From assembly GCF_001477625.1 (NCBI RefSeq), contig NZ_CP013692.1:1488001-1552000 (forward strand): 64,000 nucleotides of DNA, read 5' to 3'. Origin of the DNA: Paucibacter sp. KCTC 42545. Lineage in GTDB: Bacteria; Pseudomonadota; Gammaproteobacteria; Burkholderiales; Burkholderiaceae_C. Under the pieces are notes generated by a model, which was given only the letters and a program-made list of their open reading frames with translations, did not search any database and had not been told where the DNA came from. Position numbers and translations under genes: made by a program. Positions within the stretch are counted from its first letter, which is position 1. Every line of letters starts with the position of its first letter. Positions 1-8,479 of the stretch are shown here, piece by piece.

Positions 1-134
1 TGCAATTGGCCATTGAGGCTATTCACCGTGCGGCACCCTTTGGCAATGTGGCCGCCATGCCCAAGCCCTGGAAGTTCACCGAGACCTTTTTGTTCAATGA
101 CGAGCGCCGCTTCAAGCCGCGTACGCTGGACTGA
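1..134 (+). CDS. C-terminal fragment of a TonB-like protein (5' end outside window)
   Basis: An open frame enters from the left edge and stops with TGA at 132-134. The visible 43 residues contain an AIHRAAPFG stretch followed by WKFTETFLF and a basic end (RRFKPRTLD). This resembles the end of TonB C-terminal domains, where a helix with an AAPF-type motif precedes a beta strand. TonB proteins pass proton-motive energy to outer-membrane receptors. The match is by eye on a short fragment, so another protein with a similar end remains possible. The neighbour usually expected before pgsA in related genomes is uvrC, and this tail does not look like UvrC. Confidence 0.45.
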   Translation, partial: QLAIEAIHRAAPFGNVAAMPKPWKFTETFLFNDERRFKPRTLD

Positions 135-203
135 GTCGGGCTGCTTGAATCAATAAAGCGACAGTGGGCCTAGGCGAAGCCGGAATCGTGCCCTTTTGTT
201 GTG

Positions 204-209
204 CACAAT
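204..209 (+). promoter_or_regulatory. -10-like hexamer seven nt before pgsA ATG
   Basis: CACAAT lies exactly 7 nt before the ATG at 217, and no Shine-Dalgarno is visible. If it is the -10, transcription would start at or next to the start codon. No convincing -35 is seen. Confidence 0.35.
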
Positions 210-216
210 GCCCAGC

Positions 217-783
217 ATGTTCTTCACACTGCCTACGCTCTTCACCTGGGCTCGCATCGTCGCCATTCCGCTGATTGTGGGCGTGTTCTATTTGGACATC
301 TCCAAAGACAGCCAGAATCTCTTGGCCACAGCCCTCTTTGTGCTGGTGGCGCTGACGGACTGGCTCGACGGCTATCTGGCGCGCAAGCTGAATCAAACCT
401 CCGCCTTCGGGGCTTTTTTGGATCCGGTGGCTGACAAGATTCTGGTTTGCGCTGCGCTGCTGATCTTGCTGGAGTTGGGGCGAGTCAATGCCTTGGTGGC
501 CTTGGTCATCATCGGCCGCGAGATCACCATCTCGGCCTTGCGCGAGTGGATGGCGCAAATTGGCGCTTCGAGCAGTGTGGCCGTTCATATGGTCGGCAAG
601 CTCAAGACCACGGTGCAGATGGTGGCGATTCCCTTCCTGCTGTTTGATGGCCCCTTGTTCGGCCTGATCTCGACCAAACTGTGGGGCACCTGGCTGATTT
701 ATTTGGCGGTGATTCTGACCATTTGGTCCATGGTTTACTACCTCCAAAAAGCCTTGCCCGAAATTCGCGCGAAGGCACGATGA
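217..783 (+). CDS. pgsA: CDP-diacylglycerol-glycerol-3-phosphate 3-phosphatidyltransferase
   Basis: Makes phosphatidylglycerol phosphate from CDP-diacylglycerol and glycerol 3-phosphate in the inner membrane, the committed step to phosphatidylglycerol and cardiolipin. The full CDP-alcohol phosphatidyltransferase signature D-x2-DG-x2-AR-x8-G-x3-D-x3-D is present at about residues 47-72, beginning DWLDGYLAR. The rest is mostly hydrophobic helices, and the length (188 aa) is normal. The start chosen gives the usual MFFTLPTLFTW beginning. An ATG at 208 and a TTG at 196 are also in frame, but neither has a ribosome binding site and the 208 ATG overlaps a -10-like hexamer. It stands alone between a TonB-like gene and hupB. 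Confidence 0.93.
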   Translation: MFFTLPTLFTWARIVAIPLIVGVFYLDISKDSQNLLATALFVLVALTDWLDGYLARKLNQTSAFGAFLDPVADKILVCAALLILLELGRVNALVALVIIGREITISALREWMAQIGASSSVAVHMVGKLKTTVQMVAIPFLLFDGPLFGLISTKLWGTWLIYLAVILTIWSMVYYLQKALPEIRAKAR

Positions 784-1100
784 ACTGATTTGGCTTGCGT
801 TGAAACGGGTTCAAGCGAGTTTCCGCTCTGAATTCGGCCTCGTTCCTTGTGGTGCGAAAAGCAAGCCTGCTGAGATGGTGTCCGGGCACAAATGCCAGCA
901 CTTTGTATCAGGACTTTTCCCGGCAATCCAAGCCCTTCGGAATCCCATAGAATCCGCTTCCCTGCGCCACTGTCGGCTTGTTCCGATAAGCGCTCCGGCC
1001 GGGTTTTTTCGCGTGGCCGTGGTGCAAATGCAGCCCCATCCAGCCCCATGAATCGTGGCATCAAGCGCATGCCTTGATTTCAAATTTGAGAGGACTCTTC
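784..1100. other. 317-bp intergenic region between pgsA and hupB
   Basis: No convincing gene or RNA was found here. A weak -10-like TAGAAT at 948-953 and a CCGGCCGG followed by six T residues near 1002-1015 are the only notable elements. Neither has a matching -35 or a clear stem. The hupB promoter is presumably in this stretch but I cannot place it. Confidence 0.4.
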
Positions 1101-1373
1101 GTGAATAAGTCTGAACTGATCGATCACATTGCCACGCAAGCGGATATTTCCAAGGCTGCGGCGGCGCGGGCTTTGGAAGCAGTGATAGTCGGTGTCAAGA
1201 CCACGTTGAAGAAGAACGGCACGGTGTCGCTGGTGGGTTTCGGTACGTTCAGCGTCACCAAGCGCGCTGCGCGTGCGGGCCGCAACCCACGCACGGGGGA
1301 TGCCATCAAAATCAAGTCCGCCAAGGTGCCAAAATTCCGTCCTGGCAAGGCTTTGAAAGATGCGGTCAATTAA
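1101..1373 (+). CDS. hupB: DNA-binding protein HU
   Basis: A small nucleoid-associated protein that bends and compacts DNA as a dimer. The predicted 90-aa product has the HU/IHF layout: an N-terminal helical dimer core starting [11 protein letters not shown], the LVGFGTF strand, and the DNA-grasping arm containing GRNPRTG around residues 55-62. I chose the GTG at 1101 because a GAGAGGA ribosome site sits 5-6 nt upstream and this gives the usual 90-residue HU; an earlier in-frame TTG would add nine unlikely residues. It is followed after 23 nt by tRNA-Val and then ppiD, an order common in Burkholderiales. HU rather than IHF is favoured by overall sequence. Confidence 0.95.
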   Translation: MNKSELIDHIATQADISKAAAARALEAVIVGVKTTLKKNGTVSLVGFGTFSVTKRAARAGRNPRTGDAIKIKSAKVPKFRPGKALKDAVN

Positions 1374-1378
1374 TCCCG

Positions 1379-1384
1379 TATAAT
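1379..1384 (+). promoter_or_regulatory. Consensus -10 box of tRNA-Val
   Basis: A perfect TATAAT overlaps the region just after the hupB stop and ends 12 nt before the mature tRNA. The best upstream hexamer, TTGAAA at 1353-1358 inside hupB, is 20 bp away, longer than the usual 17. The tRNA therefore probably has its own promoter besides read-through from hupB. Confidence 0.55.
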
Positions 1385-1396
1385 TTCAGGCCTTCC

Positions 1397-1472
1397 GGGT
1401 GCTTAGCTCAGTTGGTAGAGCGTCGCCTTTACACGGCGCAGGTCGGCGGTTCGAGCCCGTCAGCACCCACCA
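1397..1472 (+). tRNA. tRNA-Val (anticodon UAC)
   Basis: A 76-nt cloverleaf with encoded CCA. The acceptor stem GGGTGCT pairs with AGCACCC, the D-arm is GCTC/GAGC, and the T-arm is GGCGG/CCGTC around TTCGAGC. The anticodon loop TTTACAC puts TAC at 34-36. The anticodon stem has four good pairs but the outermost pair 27-43 is U opposite C, an unusual mismatch. It lies between hupB and ppiD. Confidence 0.96.
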
Positions 1473-1608
1473 AAAATTTCAATGGAAGTACGGTACCAAG
1501 TTCGATTGATTTCGATTTGGTGCATGGCATCAACCACAATGCCAGCTCATTCAAAGGCGGACCTCGGTTCGCCTTTGTCGCATTCGCATGCATGTCTGAG
1601 GTTTTTCG

Positions 1609-3519
1609 ATGTTTGAGTTCGTCCGTAAACACACGCGCCTGTTTCAGTTCATTCTGCTGATTCTGATCCTGCCTTCGTTTGCCTTGGTGGGCATGCAGGG
1701 CTACACGAGCTTTATGGACGGCGCCAATGCCAGCGTGGCGACGGTCGATGGCCACAAGATCACGCAAACCGAGTGGGATAACGCCAAGCGTCAGCAGGCT
1801 GAGCGCATGCGCGCGCAGATGCCCAATCTGGATCCCAAGCTGCTGGATTCGCCGGAAGCCCAGAAGGAAGCCCTGGAGGGCTTGGTGCGTGAGCGCGTGC
1901 TGCAGGCAGCGGCTAAGGATCAGCATTTCATCGTCAGCGATGAGCGCCTGCAGTCCTTGTTCCTGAATGACCCGCAGTTCGCCTTCCTGCGCAACCCGGA
2001 TGGTTCCGTCAACAAGTCAGTGATTGCGGCGCAAGGCATGAGCTCGCAGATGTTTGTTGAGCGTCTGCGGCAAGACCTGACCCTGCGTCAAGTCACGCTG
2101 GGCGTGACGGCTTCTGGCTTGGCCAGTAGCGCCAATGCCAATGTGGCTTTTGACGCACTGCTGCAGCAGCGCGAGCTGCAATTGCAGCGCTTCGACGCCA
2201 AGGACTTTGCGGCCAAGATTGAGCCGACCGAAGCGCAGCTGGAAGCCTTCTACAAAGACCCCGCCAATGCCGCGCAGTTCCAGCTGCCCGAGAGCGCCCA
2301 AATCCAGTACTTGGTGCTGGACCTGGAGGCCTTGAAGAAGGGCGTGAGCTTCAGCGAAGAAGACCTGCGCAAATACTATGACGAGAACGCTTCGCGCTAC
2401 GCCGTGGCTGAAGAGCGTCGCGCCAGCCACATCTTGATCAAGGCCGAGAAGTCGGCTTCTGCGGAAGAGCGCAGCAAAGCCAAGGCGCGTGCAGAAGAAT
2501 TGTCTGCCCAGGCTCGCAAGAACCCGGCCATGTTTGCCGAGTTGGCGCGCAAGAACTCCCAAGATGAGGGTTCGGCCGTGAATGGTGGTGACCTCGACTT
2601 CTTTGGTCGTGGTGCCATGGTTAAGCCTTTTGACGACGCCGTCTTCGCCATGAAGAAGGGCGAAATCAGCGCACCCATCGAGTCAGACTTCGGCTACCAC
2701 GTCATCGAACTGACCGGCGTGCGTGGCGGCGACAAAAAGGGCTTCGACACCGTTCGTGCCGAAGTGGAGGCCGAGGTGCGCAAGCAACTGGCCCAAAAGC
2801 GTTACTCGGAAGCCGCCGAGCAGTTCAGCAATATGGTCTACGAGCAGGCCGATAGCCTGCAGCCTGCGGCTGACAAGCTCAAGCTGAGCATCGCTACTGC
2901 CACCCTGCAGCGTACGCCAGCACCTGGTGCTGTGGGCCCCTTGGCATCGGCCAAGCTGCTGGAGGCTGTGTTCGGTAACGACGCGCTGCGTAACAAGCGA
3001 AACACCGAGGCGGTTGAGACTGCGCCGAATCAGATGACTGCCGCTCATGTGGTCCAGCACAACCCCGCCAAGATGCAAGCCTTGGCCGAGGTGCGGGATC
3101 GCGTTCGTGCCCAGGTGCTGAACAAATTGGCCACGGCGGAAGCAGCTAAGGCCGGCGAGGCCAAGCTCGAAGCCCTGAAGAAGGGTGGCGATGCCGCAGG
3201 CCTGAGTGAGCCGACCCTGGTGTCGCGCGCGCAATCGCGCGGTCTGCCGCGCAAGGTTCTGGAGGCTGTGTTGGCGGCCGATGCCAGCAAGCTCCCGGCC
3301 TATGTGGGCGTGGATGCGGGCGATGGCAGCTACGTGGTGGCGCGCCTCAACAAGCTGCAAGATCGTGATCCGGCTGTGATCGACGGCAAGCGTGCTGCTC
3401 AGCAATACGCGCAAGCCTGGAGCGCGGCTGAATCACAGGCCTACCTCGCAGCCCTGAAGGCGCGTTTCAAGGCCGTGGTGAAGGCGCCTGGCGCGGCTGC
3501 TTCGGCGGCTCAGCAGTAA
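1609..3519 (+). CDS. ppiD: SurA/PpiD-type periplasmic peptidyl-prolyl isomerase, membrane anchored
   Basis: An inner-membrane-anchored periplasmic folding factor that assists outer-membrane and secreted proteins leaving the Sec translocon. The 636-aa product starts with a short cytoplasmic segment and one transmembrane helix (about residues 13-35), then a SurA_N-like chaperone region. One PpiC parvulin domain follows at about 270-365, beginning ASHILIK and ending GYHVIELTG, then a long helical C-terminal part. This matches the single-parvulin architecture of PpiD. The ATG at 1609 has TGAGG seven nt upstream. It follows hupB and tRNA-Val, as in E. coli where hupB precedes ppiD. Confidence 0.93.
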   Translation: MFEFVRKHTRLFQFILLILILPSFALVGMQGYTSFMDGANASVATVDGHKITQTEWDNAKRQQAERMRAQMPNLDPKLLDSPEAQKEALEGLVRERVLQAAAKDQHFIVSDERLQSLFLNDPQFAFLRNPDGSVNKSVIAAQGMSSQMFVERLRQDLTLRQVTLGVTASGLASSANANVAFDALLQQRELQLQRFDAKDFAAKIEPTEAQLEAFYKDPANAAQFQLPESAQIQYLVLDLEALKKGVSFSEEDLRKYYDENASRYAVAEERRASHILIKAEKSASAEERSKAKARAEELSAQARKNPAMFAELARKNSQDEGSAVNGGDLDFFGRGAMVKPFDDAVFAMKKGEISAPIESDFGYHVIELTGVRGGDKKGFDTVRAEVEAEVRKQLAQKRYSEAAEQFSNMVYEQADSLQPAADKLKLSIATATLQRTPAPGAVGPLASAKLLEAVFGNDALRNKRNTEAVETAPNQMTAAHVVQHNPAKMQALAEVRDRVRAQVLNKLATAEAAKAGEAKLEALKKGGDAAGLSEPTLVSRAQSRGLPRKVLEAVLAADASKLPAYVGVDAGDGSYVVARLNKLQDRDPAVIDGKRAAQQYAQAWSAAESQAYLAALKARFKAVVKAPGAAASAAQQ

Positions 3520-3626
3520 GCTGATACTGACAGATTCATGGCGGCGGGGCGCTTGAGCCCTGTCGGCGTGAGTCGATCTGCAGGTAGGCAATAAGCTCAA
3601 TAGTTTCAAATTTTTTTCAAAAACTC

Positions 3627-3655
3627 TTAAGTCGACCTAAAAGTCGTACTACAAT
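3627..3655 (+). promoter_or_regulatory. Probable promoter of tRNA-His
   Basis: TTAAGT at 3627-3632 and TACAAT at 3650-3655 are separated by 17 bp, with the tRNA beginning 12 nt after the -10. The -35 matches consensus only partly. Confidence 0.45.
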
Positions 3656-3667
3656 GAGAGTCTCAGC

Positions 3668-3744
3668 GGTGGTTGTAGCTCAGTTGGTAGAGTCACGGAT
3701 TGTGATTCCGTTTGTCGTGGGTTCGAGTCCCATCAGCCACCCCA
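3668..3744 (+). tRNA. tRNA-His (anticodon GUG)
   Basis: A 77-nt gene including the extra G at position -1 typical of tRNA-His, and encoded CCA. The acceptor stem GTGGTTG pairs with CAGCCAC with one wobble. The anticodon stem ACGGA/TCCGT encloses TTGTGAT, giving GTG. The D-arm and T-arm are regular. It follows ppiD and is closed by a strong terminator. Confidence 0.97.
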
Positions 3745-3775
3745 AGAAAATGCAGGCTCTTGTTAGTCTGCTAGA

Positions 3776-3804
3776 AAACAGGCCCCTCAAGGGCCTGTTT
3801 TTCT
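3776..3804 (+). terminator. Intrinsic terminator after tRNA-His
   Basis: A ten-base stem (AAACAGGCCC / GGGCCTGTTT) with a CTCAA loop is followed by TTTTCTTT on the plus strand. This is the expected end of the tRNA-His transcript. Confidence 0.9.
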
Positions 3805-3856
3805 TTGTGCGCTTGAGCTTGCTGCCCGGCGCATCGTTAACGCAACAACGTTGACC

Positions 3857-3888
3857 AAAAAAAGGGACCTGTTTGACAGGTCCCTTTT
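3857..3888. terminator. Bidirectional intrinsic terminator
   Basis: AAAGGGACCT and AGGTCCCTTT form a stem around GTTTGAC. On the minus strand it is followed by seven T residues and closes the response-regulator gene; on the plus strand it ends in TTTTGC. It separates converging transcripts. Confidence 0.88.
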
Positions 3889-3914
3889 GCTTTGCGTCTT
3901 CGCTTGGCTCTAAC

Positions 3915-4658
3915 TCAAACCAGCCCTTGCTTGCTGGCCAGCACGGCCGCCTCGGCGCGACTGGAGACGTTGAGCTTTTTGTAGATGCTCTTGATGTGGT
4001 CGTTGACCGTGAACCACTTGATGCCCATCAGGTTAGCGATTTCCTTGATGGTGAAGCCTTTGCTGAGATAGGTCAGCACTTCGCTTTCGCGCGGGGTCAG
4101 ACGTTCCCACTCGGGTGGTGGGTCCAGCACGACGCCGCGGCCGCTGGCAAAGGTGGCGGTGGATGACAGCGCGCCAAAACCTGAGTTGAGTGCCATCGGG
4201 CTGCTGTCACTTGCCACACCGGGGCGGAAGTGGGACAGCAGTCGGCGCGCAATGGCTGGTGACAAAGGCGGCTGACCGCGCACGATGCGCTGCAACTCTT
4301 CGACCAGCACTTCGAAGCGGTCTTCCTTCAGCAAATAGCCGTCGGCGCCGCATTGCAGGGCGGGGAAAAGGTGGTCGTCGTCCGAGTAAAGCGTGGTGAC
4401 GATCTTGATCGTCGTCGTACCCGCCAACTCGGCCAGAAACTCCATGCCATTGCCGTCGGGCAACTCAAGGTCCACAAGGACCAGCTTGAAGCACGCGCCG
4501 GGGCTGCTCTCGGCCAGTGCGGCGGTGTGTCGGCGGGCGCCTTCAAGGTCGCCGGCCTCGATGATTTCCATCGGGTCGCTGAAGCTCTCTCGTACCACTC
4601 GGCACAGAAAGCTGCGGGCAACCGGGTTGTCTTCAATGATGAGTACTTTGACTGCCAT
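3915..4658 (-). CDS. LuxR/NarL-family response regulator (orphan)
   Basis: A two-domain transcription regulator of 247 aa. The N-terminal receiver has the acidic pocket (ED at 9-10), a probable phosphoacceptor D63 in LVDLELPDG, and a conserved lysine in YLLKED near 116. A linker of about 45 residues leads to a LuxR helix-turn-helix (about 183-235) starting LTPRESEVL. The upstream frame extends 23 codons further, but the ATG at 4658 starts directly with MAVKVLIIEDN, as receivers do. No histidine kinase is adjacent, so its partner and target genes are unknown. A bidirectional terminator lies just after the stop. The family call is secure; the biological role is not. Confidence 0.9.
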   Translation of the reverse strand: MAVKVLIIEDNPVARSFLCRVVRESFSDPMEIIEAGDLEGARRHTAALAESSPGACFKLVLVDLELPDGNGMEFLAELAGTTTIKIVTTLYSDDDHLFPALQCGADGYLLKEDRFEVLVEELQRIVRGQPPLSPAIARRLLSHFRPGVASDSSPMALNSGFGALSSTATFASGRGVVLDPPPEWERLTPRESEVLTYLSKGFTIKEIANLMGIKWFTVNDHIKSIYKKLNVSSRAEAAVLASKQGLV

Positions 4659-4763
4659 GACGAATTGTTCCAGATAGCTTTCATCGTATCTCACAAAGCG
4701 CAGATATCGAGCAGGAGGAGGCCGCAAGGCGAATCCTCACCCTTTGCGGCCACAGCCCTTGGC

Positions 4764-5738
4764 TCAGTTGTGCAGCACGACCTTGCCGATGACTTGGCGG
4801 CTGGCCATGCGGGCAAATGCGGCTGGCAATTGCGCCATCTCCAGCACCGAATCCAGCACAGGTTTGACCTTGCCCTGCGCGTACCAATGTGCGAGGTGGC
4901 CCATCATCTGCGCATTGGCTGCGGGTTCCCGTTTGGCGAACTCGCCCCAGAACACGCCCATCAGCGAAGCGCCTTTGAGCAGGGCTAGGTTGAGTGGCAA
5001 GGCGGGAATTTGACCTTGGGCGAAGCCGATCACAAGGTAGCGGCCGCGCCAGGCAATGGAGCGGAAAACCGGTTCAAACAAGTCACCGCCCACCGGGTCG
5101 AAGACAACATCGGGCCCTTTGCCTCCTGTGGCTTCCTTGATGGCCGCGCGCAAATCACCTTGGCTGTAGTTGATGCTGATGTCGGCGCCAAGCGCCATGC
5201 ACTGCGCGCACTTTTCATCGCTGGAGGCGGCTGCGATGACGCGTGCGCCTGCTGCCTTGGCGATCTGTATGGCCGCCGTGCCGACGCCGCCTGCTGCGCC
5301 CAAGACCAGCACTGTTTCACCGGCTTGCAGGCCCGCGCGGTCGAGCAGGGCGTGGTGGCTGGTGGCATAAGTGCAGATGAAGGCGGCCGCATCCTCAAAA
5401 GGGAAGCCGGCCGGCAGGGGCATCAATTGCTTGGCCGATACGCAGGCATGGCTGCCAAAGCCGCCTGTGCCCGCAAATGCGGCAACGGCGTCGCCCGACT
5501 TGAAGCCTGTGACGCCAGCCCCGACGGCTTCAACCACGCCGGCAAACTCAGCGCCCGGCACAAAGGGGAGGGGAGGCTTGATCTGATACTTGCCCTGCAC
5601 GATCAGCAGGTCGGGGAAGTTCAGGCTGGCGGCCTTGATCGCCACCAAGACCTCGCCGGCGGCTGGGCTCGGCGTGGGCAACTCACGCCAAACCAGGGCC
5701 TCGGGGCCAAGCGGATCTTCACAAAGCCAAGCATGCAT
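4764..5738 (-). CDS. NADPH:quinone oxidoreductase-like medium-chain reductase
   Basis: A 324-aa medium-chain dehydrogenase/reductase of the zeta-crystallin/quinone oxidoreductase type. The GroES-like N-terminal half carries the VPGAEFAGVVEAVG segment. The nucleotide-binding fold has GAAGGVGTAAIQIAK at about 147-161. Zinc-ligand cysteines of alcohol dehydrogenases are not apparent, which fits a zinc-independent reductase reducing quinones or enones with NADPH. It lies about 100 nt upstream of the response regulator on the same strand and diverges from surE. The substrate cannot be told from sequence. A possible AAGG ribosome site lies upstream of the ATG at 5738. Confidence 0.85.
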   Translation of the reverse strand: MHAWLCEDPLGPEALVWRELPTPSPAAGEVLVAIKAASLNFPDLLIVQGKYQIKPPLPFVPGAEFAGVVEAVGAGVTGFKSGDAVAAFAGTGGFGSHACVSAKQLMPLPAGFPFEDAAAFICTYATSHHALLDRAGLQAGETVLVLGAAGGVGTAAIQIAKAAGARVIAAASSDEKCAQCMALGADISINYSQGDLRAAIKEATGGKGPDVVFDPVGGDLFEPVFRSIAWRGRYLVIGFAQGQIPALPLNLALLKGASLMGVFWGEFAKREPAANAQMMGHLAHWYAQGKVKPVLDSVLEMAQLPAAFARMASRQVIGKVVLHN

Positions 5739-5834
5739 GGGGCAACCTTTCGCGTGATGTTCAAGTCAAAAAATTTAGTGACGATGATAGGCAGGCTTCA
5801 GGGGGCAGGTGGGTCGCGCAGGTGACGGCATGCC

Positions 5835-5840
5835 TACAAT
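5835..5840 (+). promoter_or_regulatory. -10-like hexamer six nt before surE ATG
   Basis: TACAAT is separated from the surE ATG by GCCGCC only, with no Shine-Dalgarno. Transcription from here would begin at about the start codon. No good -35 is visible. Confidence 0.4.
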
Positions 5841-5846
5841 GCCGCC

Positions 5847-6596
5847 ATGCGCATACTTATCGCCAACGACGACGGATACCTTGCTCCCGGGCTGCATGCT
5901 TTGGTCAAGGCTTGTGAAGGTTTGGGTCAGATCGAAGTGATCGCCCCCGAGCAGAATGCCAGCGGGACGTCCAACTCGCTCACGCTGGGGCGGCCGCTGT
6001 CGGTGTTCAGCGCGGCCAATGGCTTTCGCTACGTCAACGGCACACCCTCGGATTGCGTGCATGTGGCGCTGACCGGCTTGCTCGGCTACAAACCCGATCT
6101 GGTGCTCTCGGGCATCAATAACGGCGCCAATATGGGTGATGACACGCTCTATTCCGGGACGGTAGCCGCGGCAACTGAGGGTTATCTTTTTGGCATCCCC
6201 TCGATTGCGTTCTCTCAAGTTGAGAAGGGCTGGGGTCATTTGGATGCCGCCGCCGCGTTGGCCCGCCAGGTGGTGGAGCAAGTCATTCAAGGCGGCTTGG
6301 ACAAAGCCTTTTTGCTCAACGTCAATATTCCGAACCGGGCCGATGCGCTGAGCTTGCCTAGGCGCGTGACGCGCTTGGGGCGCCGCCATGCCAGTGAGCC
6401 GGTCATCAAACAACAAAGCCCGCGCGGCGAGACGATTTACTGGATCGGCCCGGCGGGCGATGCCCGTGAGGCCGGCGCAGGCACCGACTTTCACGCTACG
6501 GCTGCAGGCGAGGTGTCGATCACGCCGCTGCAAGTGGATCTGACCCATCATGCCGTGTTGCCGGAGTGGGCGGCGCGCCTCGGTCAAAAGGCATGA
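5847..6596 (+). CDS. surE: 5'/3'-nucleotidase SurE (stationary-phase survival protein)
   Basis: A divalent-metal-dependent nucleoside monophosphatase that also trims short polyphosphate, linked to survival in stationary phase. The 249-aa product begins [10 protein letters not shown], containing the metal-binding NDD. It continues with the S/T-rich GTSNSLT loop near 40 and [10 protein letters not shown] near 92-101, all SurE hallmarks. The TGA overlaps the pcm ATG as ATGA, so the two are translationally coupled. It heads the surE-pcm-nlpD-rpoS cluster found in many beta- and gammaproteobacteria. The ATG lacks a ribosome binding site and follows a -10-like hexamer by 6 nt. Confidence 0.96.
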   Translation: MRILIANDDGYLAPGLHALVKACEGLGQIEVIAPEQNASGTSNSLTLGRPLSVFSAANGFRYVNGTPSDCVHVALTGLLGYKPDLVLSGINNGANMGDDTLYSGTVAAATEGYLFGIPSIAFSQVEKGWGHLDAAAALARQVVEQVIQGGLDKAFLLNVNIPNRADALSLPRRVTRLGRRHASEPVIKQQSPRGETIYWIGPAGDAREAGAGTDFHATAAGEVSITPLQVDLTHHAVLPEWAARLGQKA

Positions 6597-7411
6597 CAAC
6601 GCCGGCCAATAAGCCGCAGCGCTTCCCGGCGGGTTTGCAAAAAGCCTTGGGGAGCAGTTCGCGCGAGGTCTTGATGCCGCAGCGTCATCTGCGTGAAGCC
6701 GCTGCCGATGCCGCCCGTTTGGCGCCACCTAGCGGCTTGGGCATGGATTCGCAGCATGTGCGGCGCCGCATGGTGCAGCGCCTTCAGCTGGCAGGCTTGC
6801 AGGACGAGCGCGTGTTGCAAGCGCTGGCCGAAGTGCCCCGGCATGAGTTCGTCGACAGCGCCCTGGCGATCCAAGCCTATGAAGACACCAGCTTGCCGAT
6901 CGGTCATGGCCAGACGATTTCCAAGCCATCGGTCGTGGGCCGCATGATTGCCATTCTCATGGGTGGCGGCGCGGCTCGGCAACTCGGTTCTCTGGGTCGG
7001 GTGCTGGAGATCGGCACCGGCTGTGGCTACCAGGCTGCGGTCTTGGCGCGTCTGGCGCGCCAAGTGGTATCGATCGAGCGATTGCGGCCCTTGCACGATA
7101 AAGCGCATGCCAATTTGCAAGCGTTGCAGCTCAGTCAGATTCGTTTGATTTATGGCGATGGCCGCTTGGGCTATTCAGGCGGTGCACCGTTTGACAGCAT
7201 CATCGCCGCTGCAGGTGGTGACGATTTGCCGCCCGCTTGGTTGGCTCAGTTAGCGCCTGGCGGCCGTTTGGTGGCGCCGATGGTTGCGCCGGGCGGGCAG
7301 GGCCAGGTGCTGGTGGTGGTGGATCATCTGGTCGATTCAGGAGTCAGCCGCTTTGTGCGCAGCGAGTACGAGGCCGTCCACTTCGTGCCTTTAAAATCTG
7401 GCGTGTTGTGA
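6593..7411 (+). CDS. pcm: Protein-L-isoaspartate O-methyltransferase
   Basis: Methylates isoaspartyl residues in ageing proteins using S-adenosylmethionine, starting their repair. The family core begins near residue 46 ([11 protein letters not shown]) and contains the [13 protein letters not shown] segment and the SAM motif [13 protein letters not shown] at about residues 135-150. The 272-aa product is longer than the roughly 208-aa E. coli enzyme because of an N-terminal extension of about 45-60 residues. The ATG at 6593 overlaps the surE stop (ATGA), which argues for the long form; the ATG at codon 46 is an alternative. It is in the surE-pcm-nlpD-rpoS cluster. Confidence 0.93.
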   Translation: MTTPANKPQRFPAGLQKALGSSSREVLMPQRHLREAAADAARLAPPSGLGMDSQHVRRRMVQRLQLAGLQDERVLQALAEVPRHEFVDSALAIQAYEDTSLPIGHGQTISKPSVVGRMIAILMGGGAARQLGSLGRVLEIGTGCGYQAAVLARLARQVVSIERLRPLHDKAHANLQALQLSQIRLIYGDGRLGYSGGAPFDSIIAAAGGDDLPPAWLAQLAPGGRLVAPMVAPGGQGQVLVVVDHLVDSGVSRFVRSEYEAVHFVPLKSGVL

Positions 7412-7568
7412 GTCGCTGCGGCAGGGTCTTGCTTCCGTCAATCGATCGCCATCAGGCGGCGCACTCAGTCGTCGTTCTTTATCGTTTAGGCCTGGCATGA
7501 AAATGCAGCATTGAATGCAGCTTCATCGGCCTTCTGAACTCTCACTGAATCAGTCAGCGAATCAACGC

Positions 7569-8453
7569 ATGCAAAAGAACTCTCTCTCCCGCATTTCCCT
7601 CGCGCTGGTGTCGGCTGGCTTGCTGGCCTTGCTGTCTGCTTGCGGCACCAGTCTGAACAAGGCCCCGGTTGAAGACCGCACACCGGTCAAGGCTGGCAAA
7701 CCGGCCACGGGATCCGCAGCGGCCACGCCTGCGCCCGCGGCCAGCGATGTGAAGCCTTTGCCCGGTATCGAGAATGCCGGCAAGCCTGGCTACTACACCG
7801 TCAAGCCCGGCGACAACCTGATCCGCATCGCGATGGAGAACGGGCAGAGCTGGCGCGATCTGGTCAAGTGGAACGCGCTCGACAATCCCAATGTGATCGA
7901 GGTCGGCCAAGTCTTGCGCGTGGTGCAGCCGGGTGTGGATGCTGCTTCGGTGAGCGCCAAGCCGGTGGCATCGGCCAAGGTGGAAACGCGCCCGCTGGAT
8001 GCCAAGACGCCGGGAGCAGCAGCTGCTTCAGCGCCTGCGTCCACCGCTGCCGCCACGGCAGCGCCGGCCAAGATTGAAGAGGACGACATCAGCTGGGCTT
8101 GGCCTGCGTCAGGCAGCGTGATCACCAGCTTTGATGAGGCTCGCAACAACAAGGGCTTGGACATTAATGGCAAGGCGGGCGATGCAGTTTTGGCTGCCGC
8201 CGACGGCCGGGTCATGTATGCTGGCTCGGGCTTGCGGGGCTATGGTCAGATGATCATCATCAAGCACAATGCCGGCTACCTCAGTGCTTATGCCCACAAT
8301 CAAGCCTTGCTGGTCAAGGATGATCAGGTTGTGCGCAAGGGGCAGAAGATAGCCGAGATGGGGTCTAGCGATGCAGATCAGGTCAAGCTTCACTTCGAGA
8401 TTCGCCGCCAAGGCAAATTGCTCGATCCAGCCAGAGTTTTGCCTAGCCGCTGA
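7569..8453 (+). CDS. nlpD: NlpD-type lipoprotein, LysM plus degenerate LytM domain
   Basis: An outer-membrane lipoprotein that in E. coli activates the amidase AmiC to split septal peptidoglycan. From the ATG at 7569 there is a basic signal peptide and a lipobox ending LLSAC near residue 25. A LysM domain follows (about 75-118, YYTVKPGDNLIRIA), then an Ala/Pro-rich linker and a C-terminal M23/LytM fold (about 190-290, ending LHFEIRRQGK). The zinc-binding H-x3-D of active M23 enzymes reads NNKGLD here, so the domain is probably catalytically dead, as in NlpD. Upstream in-frame codons exist but place the signal peptide internally. It lies directly before rpoS; in E. coli the main rpoS promoter is inside nlpD. 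Confidence 0.93.
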   Translation: MQKNSLSRISLALVSAGLLALLSACGTSLNKAPVEDRTPVKAGKPATGSAAATPAPAASDVKPLPGIENAGKPGYYTVKPGDNLIRIAMENGQSWRDLVKWNALDNPNVIEVGQVLRVVQPGVDAASVSAKPVASAKVETRPLDAKTPGAAAASAPASTAAATAAPAKIEEDDISWAWPASGSVITSFDEARNNKGLDINGKAGDAVLAAADGRVMYAGSGLRGYGQMIIIKHNAGYLSAYAHNQALLVKDDQVVRKGQKIAEMGSSDADQVKLHFEIRRQGKLLDPARVLPSR

Positions 8454-8479
8454 ACGCGCTAGGCTTGGGGTGAGGCGTC

